A stretch of DNA of 64,000 bases. It comes from G965115915 sp965115915. Its GTDB lineage: Bacteria; Pseudomonadota; Gammaproteobacteria; Eutrophobiales; Eutrophobiaceae. Every line of letters begins with the position of its first letter. The stretch's first letter is position 1. Both the position numbers and the translations under genes were made by a program. Below the pieces are notes generated by a model. The model was not told where the DNA came from. It made no database searches and was given only the letters and a program-made list of their open reading frames with translations. Where the stretch lies: positions 310,001-374,000 of the forward strand of contig OZ220483.1 of assembly GCA_965115915.1 (NCBI GenBank), given 5' to 3'. Of this stretch, positions 8,636 to 17,177 are shown in pieces.

Positions 8636-9716
8636 ATCCGATCCGGCATCGCTGCGGCCGCTGAGCTCCGGCTTTGCGGTAGACGACGACAACAAGATGG
8701 AGGTCAGCCTGAGGCCGCGGCTGCTCAGTGAGTATCTGGGTCAGCAGACGGTGCATCAGCAGATGGGAGTGTTCATCGCTGCCGCCCGCGGGCGGCAGGA
8801 GGCGCTGGATCATGTGTTGATCTTCGGCCCGCCAGGACTTGGCAAGACCACGCTGGCACATATCATTGCCAATGAGATGGGGGTCAGTCTGCGCCAGACC
8901 TCCGGGCCGGTGCTGGAACGTGCGGGAGATCTGGTAGCTTTGTTGACTAATCTGGAAGAGCGGGATGTACTGTTTATAGACGAGATCCATCGTCTCAGTC
9001 CGGTTGTGGAAGAGGTGATGTATCCGGCCATGGAGGACTACAAGATCGATATCATCATTGGCGAGGGACCGGCCGCCCGTGCGATAAAGCTCGATGTGCC
9101 GCCTTTCACGCTGGTTGGCGCGACCACGCGGGCCGGTTTGTTGACTTCCCCGCTGCGGGATCGTTTCGGCATCATTCAGCGCTTGGAATTTTACGCCACG
9201 GAGGAGTTGGGCTGCATACTGCAACGTTCCGCCGGTATACTGAGACTGGAATTGAAACCGGATGGGGCAGAGGAGATCGCCTCGCGTTCCCGAGGCACTC
9301 CCCGGATTGCCAACCGGTTGCTGCGCCGTGTGCGCGATTTTGCCGAGGTCCGGAATAGTTCCCATATTGATCGGGACGTGGCCGCCGCTGCGCTGGACAT
9401 GCTGGACATCGATCTGTGCGGACTGGATATGATGGACAGAAAACTGTTGCTTGCGATCATAGAAAAATTTTCCGGCGGACCGGTGGGCATAGACAATCTC
9501 GCTGCCGCCATCGGTGAAGAACGTGGTACCATAGAGGATGTTCTGGAGCCATTTCTGATCCAGCAGGGTTTTATTATGCGTACCCCCAGAGGGCGTATTG
9601 CCACTCCCAATGCCTGGAGGCATTTTGGCTTGGCTGCGCCACACCATTCTGTTGTCAATAGCGAACTGTTTTCCATGCCGGATGAGCGGCCAGCCGGTAG
9701 TGAGGGAAAATCATGA
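8625..9716 (+). CDS. ruvB: Holliday junction branch migration ATPase RuvB
   Basis: A 363-residue AAA+ motor. Walker A is GPPGLGKTT (near residue 69) and Walker B is LFIDEIHRLSP. The family segment GATTRAGLLTSPLRDRFG follows, and the C-terminal winged helix ends near PRGRIATPNAWRHFG. It begins with GTG 8625 inside the ruvA end; no better start is seen. The C-terminus has about 30 residues after the winged helix, slightly longer than the E. coli protein. It completes the ruvCAB operon and is followed after 64 bp by tolQ. Confidence 0.96.
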   Translation: MPVESDPASLRPLSSGFAVDDDNKMEVSLRPRLLSEYLGQQTVHQQMGVFIAAARGRQEALDHVLIFGPPGLGKTTLAHIIANEMGVSLRQTSGPVLERAGDLVALLTNLEERDVLFIDEIHRLSPVVEEVMYPAMEDYKIDIIIGEGPAARAIKLDVPPFTLVGATTRAGLLTSPLRDRFGIIQRLEFYATEELGCILQRSAGILRLELKPDGAEEIASRSRGTPRIANRLLRRVRDFAEVRNSSHIDRDVAAAALDMLDIDLCGLDMMDRKLLLAIIEKFSGGPVGIDNLAAAIGEERGTIEDVLEPFLIQQGFIMRTPRGRIATPNAWRHFGLAAPHHSVVNSELFSMPDERPAGSEGKS

Positions 9717-9780
9717 GTCGGCATCCGGTTATCTGTTCCGGATATCGTGCCTGCTGCCCGGTTGAATCAGGAGGCATCTG

Positions 9781-10461
9781 ATGTCTGCCGACATGTCGTT
9801 TCTTCATCTGGTACTGAATGCGGGTCTGGTGGTGCAGATGGTAATGTTGCTGCTATTGTTTGTCTCGCTGATTTCCTGGGGCATGATCCTTGGCAAGCGT
9901 AGTGTCCTGAAGGCAGCGAATCATAGTGCGAGTCGTTTTGAGAAACGTTTCTGGTCGGGGAAAAAAAATATGAAGGAGATGTATGCTTCCATCAGCAATG
10001 CCCGTCTCCCACGTACTGGAATGGAGCTGATCTTCGAGTCCGGTTATCGAGAGTTTGTGCGACTTCGGCAGAATGCGGGTATCGAGCCCGATGTGGTACT
10101 GGATGGTGTGCAGCGTGCGATGCGGGTAGAGTTGAACCGTGAGACCGAACGGTTGGAGACACATCTGTCTTTTCTTGCCACGGTGGGTTCGACCAGCCCG
10201 TATGTTGGCCTGTTTGGTACGGTGTGGGGCATAATGAACAGCTTTCATGCCTTGGGACAGGTGCAGCAGGCGACGATCGCGATGGTTGCGCCCGGGATCA
10301 GCGAGGCCCTGATCGCCACGGCGATGGGTCTGTTTGCCGCCATCCCGGCGGTTATTGCGTACAACCGTTTTTCCAACGATGTTGAGCGTCTGCTCGGCCG
10401 CTATGACATCTTCCAGGAGGAGTTTTTCGCACTACTGCACCACCATCACCATTCTTCCTGA
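9781..10461 (+). CDS. tolQ: Tol-Pal system proton channel subunit TolQ
   Basis: A 226-residue MotA/TolQ/ExbB-type inner-membrane protein. There are three membrane segments: residues about 12-36, about 130-152 (VGSTSPYVGLFGTVWGIM) and about 165-190 (ISEALIATAMGLFAAIPAV). With TolR it uses the proton gradient to energise TolA during envelope constriction. A strong AGGAGG site lies 8 bp before ATG 9781. The C-terminus ends in five consecutive His followed by two Ser, an unusual natural His run. The gene order tolQ-tolR-tolA is conserved. Confidence 0.95.
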   Translation: MSADMSFLHLVLNAGLVVQMVMLLLLFVSLISWGMILGKRSVLKAANHSASRFEKRFWSGKKNMKEMYASISNARLPRTGMELIFESGYREFVRLRQNAGIEPDVVLDGVQRAMRVELNRETERLETHLSFLATVGSTSPYVGLFGTVWGIMNSFHALGQVQQATIAMVAPGISEALIATAMGLFAAIPAVIAYNRFSNDVERLLGRYDIFQEEFFALLHHHHHSS

Positions 10462-10470
10462 ACATCTGAT

Positions 10471-10908
10471 ATGGCACGCCAGATGCATAGACGCCGCCGC
10501 CGACAGATGGCCGACATCAATGTGGTGCCCTATATCGACGTTATGTTGGTGCTACTGGTGATATTCATGATCACCACGCCATTGCTCAGCCGAGGGGTCA
10601 AGGTGGAACTCCCCCAGGCACCGGCCGAACCACTGTCTGCAACGGAAGAGCCGATCATTGTCAATGTGGATAGAGACGGACGGTTCTATATCAATTACGG
10701 TGCAGACCAGGATCAGCCGGTCAGTGCCGGGGAATTGGTAAAACGGGTACGGACTTTGACCAAACATCAGCAGCCAAAGATATATATTGGTGGTGATGCC
10801 GGTGTCGCTTATGGCCGGGTCGTCCGGGTAATGGTACTTCTGCAGGGTGCCGGGGTGCAAAACCTTGGCATGATCACCGAACCCGAGGAGGAATCCGGCA
10901 GTCGTTGA
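10471..10908 (+). CDS. tolR: Tol-Pal system protein TolR
   Basis: A 145-residue ExbD/TolR protein: short basic cytoplasmic tail (RRRRRQMADINVVPYIDV), one membrane helix with the conserved Asp (DVMLVLLVIFMITTP), then a periplasmic domain. It forms the proton channel with TolQ. It starts 9 bp after the tolQ stop; ATG 10483 is an alternative start. The tolA frame opens 6 bp after its end. Confidence 0.94.
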   Translation: MARQMHRRRRRQMADINVVPYIDVMLVLLVIFMITTPLLSRGVKVELPQAPAEPLSATEEPIIVNVDRDGRFYINYGADQDQPVSAGELVKRVRTLTKHQQPKIYIGGDAGVAYGRVVRVMVLLQGAGVQNLGMITEPEEESGSR

Positions 10909-10914
10909 CGGAGT

Positions 10915-11856
10915 GTGGGATATTGCAAACCACGCTATTCGTCCCTTGTATACCGTCTTATGCCTCCTCTGCGTTATCTGTTGTGTTCCCTGGTATTGCA
11001 TTTGCTGGGGACGGTACTGTTGCTCCTGCATTTCGATTTCCAGAGCCCGCGCCCCGTCAAGCCTGTGCTGCCACAGCAGGTCGTGCAGGCGGAGGCGGTT
11101 GATCGGCGGGTACTGGAACAAGCGGCACAGGAACGTGAACGCCAGCGTGAGCAGGCGCGGCTGAAGCAGGAGCGGCTGAAGCAGGAGCGGCTGAAGCAGG
11201 AGCGGCTGAAGCAGGAGCGACTGAAGCAGGAGCGGCTGGAGCGGGAGCGGCTGAAGCAGGAGCGGTTGGAGCAGGAGCGGCTGGAGCGGGAGCGGCTGAA
11301 GCAGGAGCGGCTGGAGCGGGAGCGACTGGAGCAGGCGCGACTGGAGCAGGAGCGGCTGGAGCAGGAGCGGCTGGAGCAGGAGCGGCTGGAGCAGGAGCGG
11401 CTGGAGCAGGAGCGGCTGGAGCAGGAGCGGCTGGAGCAGGAGCGGTTGGAGCGGGAGCGGCTGGAGCAGGAGCGGCTGGGGCAGGAGCGGCTGAAGCAGG
11501 AGCGGCTGGAGCAGGAGCGGCTGGAGCAGGAGCGGCTGGGGCAGGAGCGTCAGCAGAGGCAGGCACGGGAAGATTCCGAGATCGAACGCTACAAGGCCGT
11601 GATCATCAACCGCATTGCAAGGAAATTCAACCGCATCGGTTTGCCGGAGACGCTCAGTTGCACTTTGCTTATCCGCCTTACACCGAGGGGGGTGATTATC
11701 CGGGCCGAGATACTGGAATCCAGCGGCAATCCGATATTCGACCGCCGTGCGCTGGCGGCGGTGCACGCTGCTGCCCCGTTGCCATTACCGGAATCGGAGC
11801 ATCTGTTTGAGCGGATGCGCACGATGCGCATGATCTTTCGTCCCTGGGACGAGTAG
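10915..11856 (+). CDS. tolA: Cell envelope integrity protein TolA
   Basis: About 313 residues if translation begins at GTG 10915, 6 bp after tolR; ATG 10960 is a second candidate that would leave a very short cytoplasmic tail. The order is a cytoplasmic tail, one membrane helix (LRYLLCSLVLHLLGTVLLLL), a long helical domain II made almost entirely of pentapeptides of the type RL(K/E)QE, then a C-terminal TolA/TonB-like domain (about residues 222-313, IERYKAVIINRIARKFNRIG onward) ending FRPWDE. Domain II is unusually regular compared with the Ala/Lys-rich E. coli version. TolA normally connects TolQR to Pal; tolB and pal do not follow here, and the next gene is uvrA on the other strand. Confidence 0.93.
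   Translation: MGYCKPRYSSLVYRLMPPLRYLLCSLVLHLLGTVLLLLHFDFQSPRPVKPVLPQQVVQAEAVDRRVLEQAAQERERQREQARLKQERLKQERLKQERLKQERLKQERLERERLKQERLEQERLERERLKQERLERERLEQARLEQERLEQERLEQERLEQERLEQERLEQERLEQERLERERLEQERLGQERLKQERLEQERLEQERLGQERQQRQAREDSEIERYKAVIINRIARKFNRIGLPETLSCTLLIRLTPRGVIIRAEILESSGNPIFDRRALAAVHAAAPLPLPESEHLFERMRTMRMIFRPWDE
11158..11547 (+). repeat. 15-bp tandem repeat inside tolA
   Basis: About 26 units of 15 bp, consensus CGGCTGGAGCAGGAG, each encoding RLEQE or the variants RLKQE, RLERE, RLGQE and RLEQA. The period keeps frame, so gain or loss of units only changes the length of the TolA periplasmic helix. Near-identical units, with seven consecutive RLEQE copies in the middle, point to recent expansion. 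Confidence 0.95.
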
Positions 11857-11896
11857 GTCGTATTCCGCCAGGGTCGACGGTTGGGGCGCGTGTGCC

Positions 11897-14731
11897 TCAG
11901 TGCTTTTTCAGTAGCGGCTTCAGGTAGCGGCCAGTATGCGAATGTGATAGCCTGGCAAGCTGTTCCGGTGTCCCGGTCGCAATGATTTCTCCGCCCTGGT
12001 CGCCACCCTCGGGTCCCAGGTCGATGACCCAGTCGGCGGTCTTGATGACATCCAGATTGTGTTCGATCACCACAATGGTGTTACCGAGTTCACACAGGTG
12101 CTGTAGCGTTTTTATCAGTTGCTGTACATCGTGAAAATGCAGACCGGTAGTCGGTTCATCCAGTATATATAGTGTGGACCCGGCATTCCGTTTGGAAAGT
12201 TCGCGGGCAAGCTTGATACGTTGTGCTTCTCCCCCGGACAGTGTGGTTGAATTCTGTCCCAGTTGTATGTAGGACAGTCCCACATCGATCAGGGTTTGCA
12301 GTTTCCTCGAAATGCCGGGAACGGCGGAGAACACGTCCATGGATTCCTGTACCGTCATCTGCAGGGCCTCGTAGATGTTGATCCCCTTGTAGCGTATCTC
12401 CAGCGTCTCCCGATTGTAGCGTTTCCCGGCGCAGGTATCGCAGGAGACATAGATATCCGGCAGGAAATGCATTTCCACCTTGATCAGGCCATCTCCCTGG
12501 CAGGCCTCGCAGCGTCCTCCCTTGACATTGAAGCTGAAACGGCCGGGTTGATAGCCGCGTGAACGTGCCTCCGGGGTTTTCGCGAACAGTTCCCGCAATG
12601 GAGAGAATAGTCCGGTGTAGGTTGCTGGATTGGAGCGTGGTGTCCTGCCGATCGGGCTCTGATCGATGTCGATGATGCCCTTCAGGTGGTCTGTGCCGGA
12701 GATGGAACGGCACGGTGCCGGTTCCGGCACGTTGTGAAAACGGCGGTGGGCGATGGTGCGATACAGTGTGTCGTTTACCAGTGTGGATTTGCCGGAACCG
12801 GAGACCCCGGTGACGCAGTTGAACAGCCCGAGCGGGATGCGTAGATCCACGTTCTTCAGGTTGTTGCCACTGGCACCTCGGACTATCAACTGTTCGCGCC
12901 GATTGTATTTCCTGCGGCGTGCGGGTATCGCTATACGGCGCTTTCCGCCCAGGTATTCGCCGGTCAGCGAATTATCGGCCTGCTGTATGTCGTGTACGGT
13001 ACCCTGGGCGACCACGTGTCCGCCGTGTATCCCCGCGCCGGGACCGATGTCCACGATATGGTCAGCGGAACGGATCGCTTCCTCGTCGTGCTCTACCACG
13101 ATAACGGTATTTCCCAGATCGCGCAGATGGAACAGTGCCGACAGCAGCCGCTGGTTATCGCGCTGATGCAGTCCGATCGAGGGTTCGTCCAACACATACA
13201 TGACTCCTACCAGGCCGGCGCCGATCTGGCTGGCCAGCCGGATGCGCTGCGCCTCTCCTCCGGACAGGGTTCCGGCACTGCGGTCCAGACTCAAATAATC
13301 CAGCCCAACATTATTCAGAAAGCTCAGTCGGTCGCATACCTCTTTGAGGATCTTGGAAGCGATCTCGCCTTGCGCTCCTTCGAGCTTCAGGGACTGGAAA
13401 AACGTCTGTGCCTCGACTACGGTCATCGAGGCGATCTGATGCAGGGCTTTTTGCATGACGAACACATTACGCGCCGACACATTGAGACGACTGCCCCCAC
13501 AGGACGAGCACGGCTGTGAGGAAAGGTATTGACTGATGTCATCGCGCATCAGTTTGGAGTGAGAGTCCCGATAGCGCCGTTCCAGATTGGGGACTATCCC
13601 TTCGAAGGGGTGGGATCGACGCTTACGCCGAAAACGGCTGTCTTCATAGCTGAACCGGATCTTTTCCTTGCCGCTGCCATGCAGGATGATATGCTGAATC
13701 TCGGTAGGCAATTTGCGAAACGGCTGGTCGATATCAAAGCCGTAATGTGTCGCCAAACAACGCAGCATGCCGCAGTAAAACAGGTTACGTACATCCCAGC
13801 CGGGTATGGCCCCTCCGGGCAGGCTCAGGTCCGGGTCGCGCACGATCCGATCCGGGTCAAAGAACTCCCGTACTCCCAGCCCGTCACAGTCTTCGCAGGC
13901 TCCGGTCGGGTTGTTGAACGAGAACAGCCGCGGTTCCAGTTCCGGTATGCTGTAGCCGCAGCGATGGCACGCGAAGCGCGAAGAGAACACCTGTTCCCGG
14001 GCGGAGTCTGCGCCGTCCATCGGTACCACCCGGGCTGTACCGTCGGACAGGCGCAGTGCGGTTTCGAATGACTCGCTCAGGCGCAGCCGCAGTTTTGCCC
14101 GCACTTTGAAGCGGTCCACCACCGCCTCGATGGTGTGTTTGCGGCGCAGATCCAGCTTTGGCAGTGCCGTGCTCAGTTCAAATAATTCCCCGTCTATCCG
14201 GGCGCGCACAAAACCATCGGCGCGCAGCGTTTCCAGCACCTGCACATGTTCACCCTTGCGTTCCTCGACCAGTGGAGATAACAGCAGTAGAGCCTCTCCC
14301 TCCGGGCGCGACAGCACCTGGTCCACCATGTGGCTGATGGTCTGCGCCCGCAGACTGGTGCCATGCACCGGACAGCGCGGTTCCCCGACCCGGGCATACA
14401 ACAGGCGCAGGTAGTCGTGGATCTCGGTGATCGTGCCAACGGTCGAGCGTGGATTGTGCGAGGTGGATTTTTGTTCGATGGAGATGGCGGGTGACAGTCC
14501 TTCAATATGGTCTACGTCCGGTTTTTCCATCATGGAGAGAAATTGTCGGGCATAGGCGGACAGGGACTCGACGTAACGTCGCTGACCGTCTGCATAGATG
14601 GTGTCAAAGGCGAGCGAGGATTTGCCGGAGCCGGACACACCGGTGACCACGATCAATTGGTCACGTGGGATGTCCAGATCGATATTGGCCAGATTGTGGG
14701 TGCGGGCCCCACGAATGTGGATCGTATCCAT
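11897..14731 (-). CDS. uvrA: Excinuclease ABC subunit UvrA
   Basis: A 944-residue nucleotide excision repair damage sensor. It has two ABC ATPase modules: Walker A GVSGSGKSSLAFDT near residue 31 and GVSGSGKSTLVNDT in the second half, with signature LSGGEAQRI in both. Zinc-binding Cys clusters are visible (CHRCGY and CEDCDGLG; CEACQGDG and CDTCAGKRYN). ATG 14731 (MDTIHIRGARTHNL) is the family start; the longer frame to 14800 adds 23 unrelated residues. It is convergent with tolA and divergent from the MFS gene, giving the uvrA-MFS-ssb order seen in Pseudomonas. No LexA box was recognised upstream. Confidence 0.97.
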   Translation of the reverse strand: MDTIHIRGARTHNLANIDLDIPRDQLIVVTGVSGSGKSSLAFDTIYADGQRRYVESLSAYARQFLSMMEKPDVDHIEGLSPAISIEQKSTSHNPRSTVGTITEIHDYLRLLYARVGEPRCPVHGTSLRAQTISHMVDQVLSRPEGEALLLLSPLVEERKGEHVQVLETLRADGFVRARIDGELFELSTALPKLDLRRKHTIEAVVDRFKVRAKLRLRLSESFETALRLSDGTARVVPMDGADSAREQVFSSRFACHRCGYSIPELEPRLFSFNNPTGACEDCDGLGVREFFDPDRIVRDPDLSLPGGAIPGWDVRNLFYCGMLRCLATHYGFDIDQPFRKLPTEIQHIILHGSGKEKIRFSYEDSRFRRKRRSHPFEGIVPNLERRYRDSHSKLMRDDISQYLSSQPCSSCGGSRLNVSARNVFVMQKALHQIASMTVVEAQTFFQSLKLEGAQGEIASKILKEVCDRLSFLNNVGLDYLSLDRSAGTLSGGEAQRIRLASQIGAGLVGVMYVLDEPSIGLHQRDNQRLLSALFHLRDLGNTVIVVEHDEEAIRSADHIVDIGPGAGIHGGHVVAQGTVHDIQQADNSLTGEYLGGKRRIAIPARRRKYNRREQLIVRGASGNNLKNVDLRIPLGLFNCVTGVSGSGKSTLVNDTLYRTIAHRRFHNVPEPAPCRSISGTDHLKGIIDIDQSPIGRTPRSNPATYTGLFSPLRELFAKTPEARSRGYQPGRFSFNVKGGRCEACQGDGLIKVEMHFLPDIYVSCDTCAGKRYNRETLEIRYKGINIYEALQMTVQESMDVFSAVPGISRKLQTLIDVGLSYIQLGQNSTTLSGGEAQRIKLARELSKRNAGSTLYILDEPTTGLHFHDVQQLIKTLQHLCELGNTIVVIEHNLDVIKTADWVIDLGPEGGDQGGEIIATGTPEQLARLSHSHTGRYLKPLLKKH

Positions 14732-15072
14732 AAAAACGGTAATGAGGGTGGTTCGCAGGCTGAACGGTCCACTATACGCACAATGGTAGAGTGCTTGCAA
14801 ACGTGAACAATCCGCTTTGGTGGTGGGCCGGATTTTCAGGTCGGCAGTCCCGGGTGTGACCGGGTGTTTTGTGGTCTTTCCCTCGGACTGTCCGCGTTCG
14901 GATATCTGTGAGACTGGGATTGGGCGCTATGGGGGGTGTGTTGTTTTTTTTACCCGCTGGGATAGCAGAGGTCGCTCATTGTCACGCCGCAGTCTGCCGC
15001 ATGGCCCATGGCACGGGTAGACTGGAGGCATCCATGTGGTTGGCACTCGTGTCCGGGGTGCGCCTTTCTCAT

Positions 15073-15179
15073 ATCACTCCTTTGAGTGGGGAGTGGCAGC
15101 AGCCGGGCCGCGAGGCGCTGGCTGCTGCGTGGGGGAAGCCGCCTCCCCCAAGTCTCACTGTCGTGAATCTGCATACGGG
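15073..15179 (+). repeat. Dispersed structured intergenic repeat, copy B
   Basis: This copy shares its block order with copies A and C: ATCACTCC, a short hairpin with GGGGAGTG, then GCCGGGCCG, GGCGCTGGCTGCTGC, a second hairpin (GGGGGAAGCC to CCTCCCCC) and TCTCACTGTCGTGAATCTGC at the end. It lies immediately upstream of a strong promoter for the MFS gene and points the same way. Confidence 0.72.
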
Positions 15180-15180
15180 C

Positions 15181-15208
15181 TTGGCATGCTTGTGGCATGC
15201 AATATAAT
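15181..15208 (+). promoter_or_regulatory. Sigma-70 promoter for the MFS transporter gene
   Basis: TTGGCA at 15181-15186, a 16-bp spacer and a perfect TATAAT at 15203-15208. Transcription would start near 15215, about 90 bp before the GTG start. It directly abuts the end of repeat copy B. The spacer and -35 contain two GGCATGC blocks, a possible operator pair. Confidence 0.65.
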
Positions 15209-15303
15209 GTTGCGGCGCCAGGGGATAAAGTCGCCCTGGCGCATTTGAGCCGCTATATGACCATAATATTCGCCCGTCTCTGCCGTCCTGACTGCCGCGT
15301 GCC

Positions 15304-16506
15304 GTGGTCGTGAGTGCTTCCGCCCTTACGGCGTCCGAATGGCGTGCGGGTCTGGCGTTGGGGGCGATCTTTTTTCTGCGTATGCTGGCCTTGTTCCTGT
15401 TGTTGCCGGTCATGGCGTTGGCAGCCAGCGGCTTTGACGATGCTACCCCGCTGTTGGTCGGACTCGCTTTTGGCGTGTATGGATTGACCCAGGCATCGTT
15501 GCAGATCCCGTTCGGGATGCTGTCCGATCGTTGGGGCAGAAAACCGGTGATTGCCCTGGGCCTGCTGATCTTTGCCGCAGGCAGTGTGCTTGCCGCCGGG
15601 GCGGAATCCATCTTGCTGGTCATCCTTGGTCGGGCCCTGCAGGGGGCTGGCGCCATCGCTGCGGCGATCATGGCACTGGCGGCCGACCTGAGCCGTGCGG
15701 AGCAACGTACCCGGCTGATGGCACTGATTGGCGTGGGCGTTGGCCTGGCTTTCGGCACCGCGTTTGTCGTCGGGCCGACGCTGTACGCCCTGACGGACAT
15801 CCGTACCCTGTTTTTGCTGTGTACATTCCTGGCCCTGCTGGCTCTGCTGCTGCTTTATACCGTGGTGCCGGACCCACCCCCGGTCTCTCCGGTCGCCACC
15901 CGGGTTGGTGCCGACCTGTGGCAGGTTGCGCGCAATCCGTCGCTGTTGCGGCTCAATATGGCCATTTTCGTTTCCCACATGATACTGATGGTGGACTTCA
16001 GCGTGTTCCCGCTGCTGTTGCGTGATGTGGCAGATATTCCAGTCGCACGGCACTGGCGCTTCTATCTGCCGATGCTGGCCCTGTCCGTCGTGCTGACCGG
16101 CATCCTGCTGCAATACTCGCGGCGTGCCGAGCAGCATGGCCTCCGGTTGTGCATGCTGTTGTATCTGTGTGCCCATGTCGGTCTGTTTCTGGTGTTTCGC
16201 AATAGCACCGCGCTGTTTATATGTGCGACAGTTTTCTTTTGTGGATTCAATTATCTGGAAGCAGCTCTCCCGGCCATGGTGGCGCGTGTCTCTCCACCGC
16301 ACTGCAAGGGGGCCGCCCTCGGGGTTTACAATACCGCGCAGTTTGCCGGCATCTTTTTTGGTGGCGTCTGTGGCGGTATGCTACAAGGTCTGGGAGGCCA
16401 CCGTGCGGTTTTTGCCTTTTGTATTCTGCTCAGCCTGGTCTGGGCCGGGTTGCACGGCTGGGGTCGTGTGGCGGTGACAGGTGCTGGCCGCAGCCAGGCG
16501 GGCTGA
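15304..16506 (+). CDS. Major facilitator superfamily transporter
   Basis: A 400-residue membrane protein with about 12 hydrophobic segments. The MFS loop 2-3 signature is GMLSDRWGRKPVIALG near residue 73, with a GRALQGAGA motif in helix 4. Family MFS_1, drug-efflux-like subgroup; substrate unknown. The start is GTG 15304 (alternative GTG 15310). The position between uvrA and ssb is conserved in Pseudomonas and relatives. Confidence 0.88.
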   Translation: MVVSASALTASEWRAGLALGAIFFLRMLALFLLLPVMALAASGFDDATPLLVGLAFGVYGLTQASLQIPFGMLSDRWGRKPVIALGLLIFAAGSVLAAGAESILLVILGRALQGAGAIAAAIMALAADLSRAEQRTRLMALIGVGVGLAFGTAFVVGPTLYALTDIRTLFLLCTFLALLALLLLYTVVPDPPPVSPVATRVGADLWQVARNPSLLRLNMAIFVSHMILMVDFSVFPLLLRDVADIPVARHWRFYLPMLALSVVLTGILLQYSRRAEQHGLRLCMLLYLCAHVGLFLVFRNSTALFICATVFFCGFNYLEAALPAMVARVSPPHCKGAALGVYNTAQFAGIFFGGVCGGMLQGLGGHRAVFAFCILLSLVWAGLHGWGRVAVTGAGRSQAG

Positions 16507-16658
16507 GGCGGTAACTTCACGGATTCAGGGTGTTGCTGTATGCCAGCGGGAATCTACACTTTGCGTTGTACCCTGTCGCTTTGCGGCAGCTAAATGCCCC
16601 GTTGGCGGAATTGTCGGCGTTTGTGGCGACCGAACGTAGTATTTAGAGGAGAATTATC

Positions 16659-17117
16659 GTGATCAACAAGGTGATACTGATTGGCAATCTGGGCAATGAC
16701 CCGGAAGTGCGTTACACGGCCGATGACAAGGCCATCGCTAACATCAATGTCGCGACCACCGAGGTGTGGCGGGACCGGGATGGTGGCGGCAAACAGGAGC
16801 GAACCGAGTGGCATCGGGTCGTGTTTTTCGGCAGGCTTGCCGAGATCGTTGCCGAATACCTGAAAAAGGGCTCCAAGGTTTATGTGGAGGGGCGCCTGCA
16901 AACCAGAAAATGGCAGGACCGGGATGGCAATGACCGCTATACCACGGAAGTGGTCGCACGGGAGATGAAGATGCTGGATGGACGCGGGGGTGGACAGGCC
17001 CATACCATGCCTCCGGTGGCGCCGCCGAATGCCGCTGCCGAGAAACCCGCCGCCCCCGTTTCGGACGGCGGTGGGGGAGCGGGCGGGGATGACTTCGACG
17101 ATGACATCCCGTTTTAG
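16659..17117 (+). CDS. ssb: Single-stranded DNA-binding protein
   Basis: A 152-residue SSB. The OB-fold starts INKVILIGNLGNDPEVRY and includes RTEWHRVVFFGRLAEI. A flexible Gly/Pro/Ala linker leads to the acidic tip DDFDDDIPF, which docks partner repair and replication proteins. The start is GTG 16659 with AGAGGAGA upstream. It follows the MFS gene by 152 bp. Confidence 0.96.
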   Translation: MINKVILIGNLGNDPEVRYTADDKAIANINVATTEVWRDRDGGGKQERTEWHRVVFFGRLAEIVAEYLKKGSKVYVEGRLQTRKWQDRDGNDRYTTEVVAREMKMLDGRGGGQAHTMPPVAPPNAAAEKPAAPVSDGGGGAGGDDFDDDIPF

Positions 17118-17177
17118 GCGATTTGGCATTGGCCCTTGCGGCCTGATCCTGACGCGGGCGGACTGCCATTAGCCGCC

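Larger units (their letters stand above)
14732..15303. other. Divergent uvrA / MFS intergenic region
   Basis: A 572-bp gap between divergent starts. It holds repeat copy B (15073-15179) and a good sigma-70 promoter for the MFS gene (15181-15208). The part from 14732 to about 15070 shows a T run near 14941 and no convincing gene, operator or terminator. Confidence 0.6.

Noticed and set aside
10438..10460. Five consecutive His at the TolQ C-terminus as a possible cloning tag
   Set aside because: It lies in the natural frame of a genomic operon with normal flanks; it is a native His run.
10552..11766. Long minus-strand frames rich in Leu/Gln/Pro or Ala/Pro opposite tolA
   Set aside because: They are antisense readings of the 15-bp tolA repeat; the composition is an artefact of the repeat and no ribosome site or family match exists.
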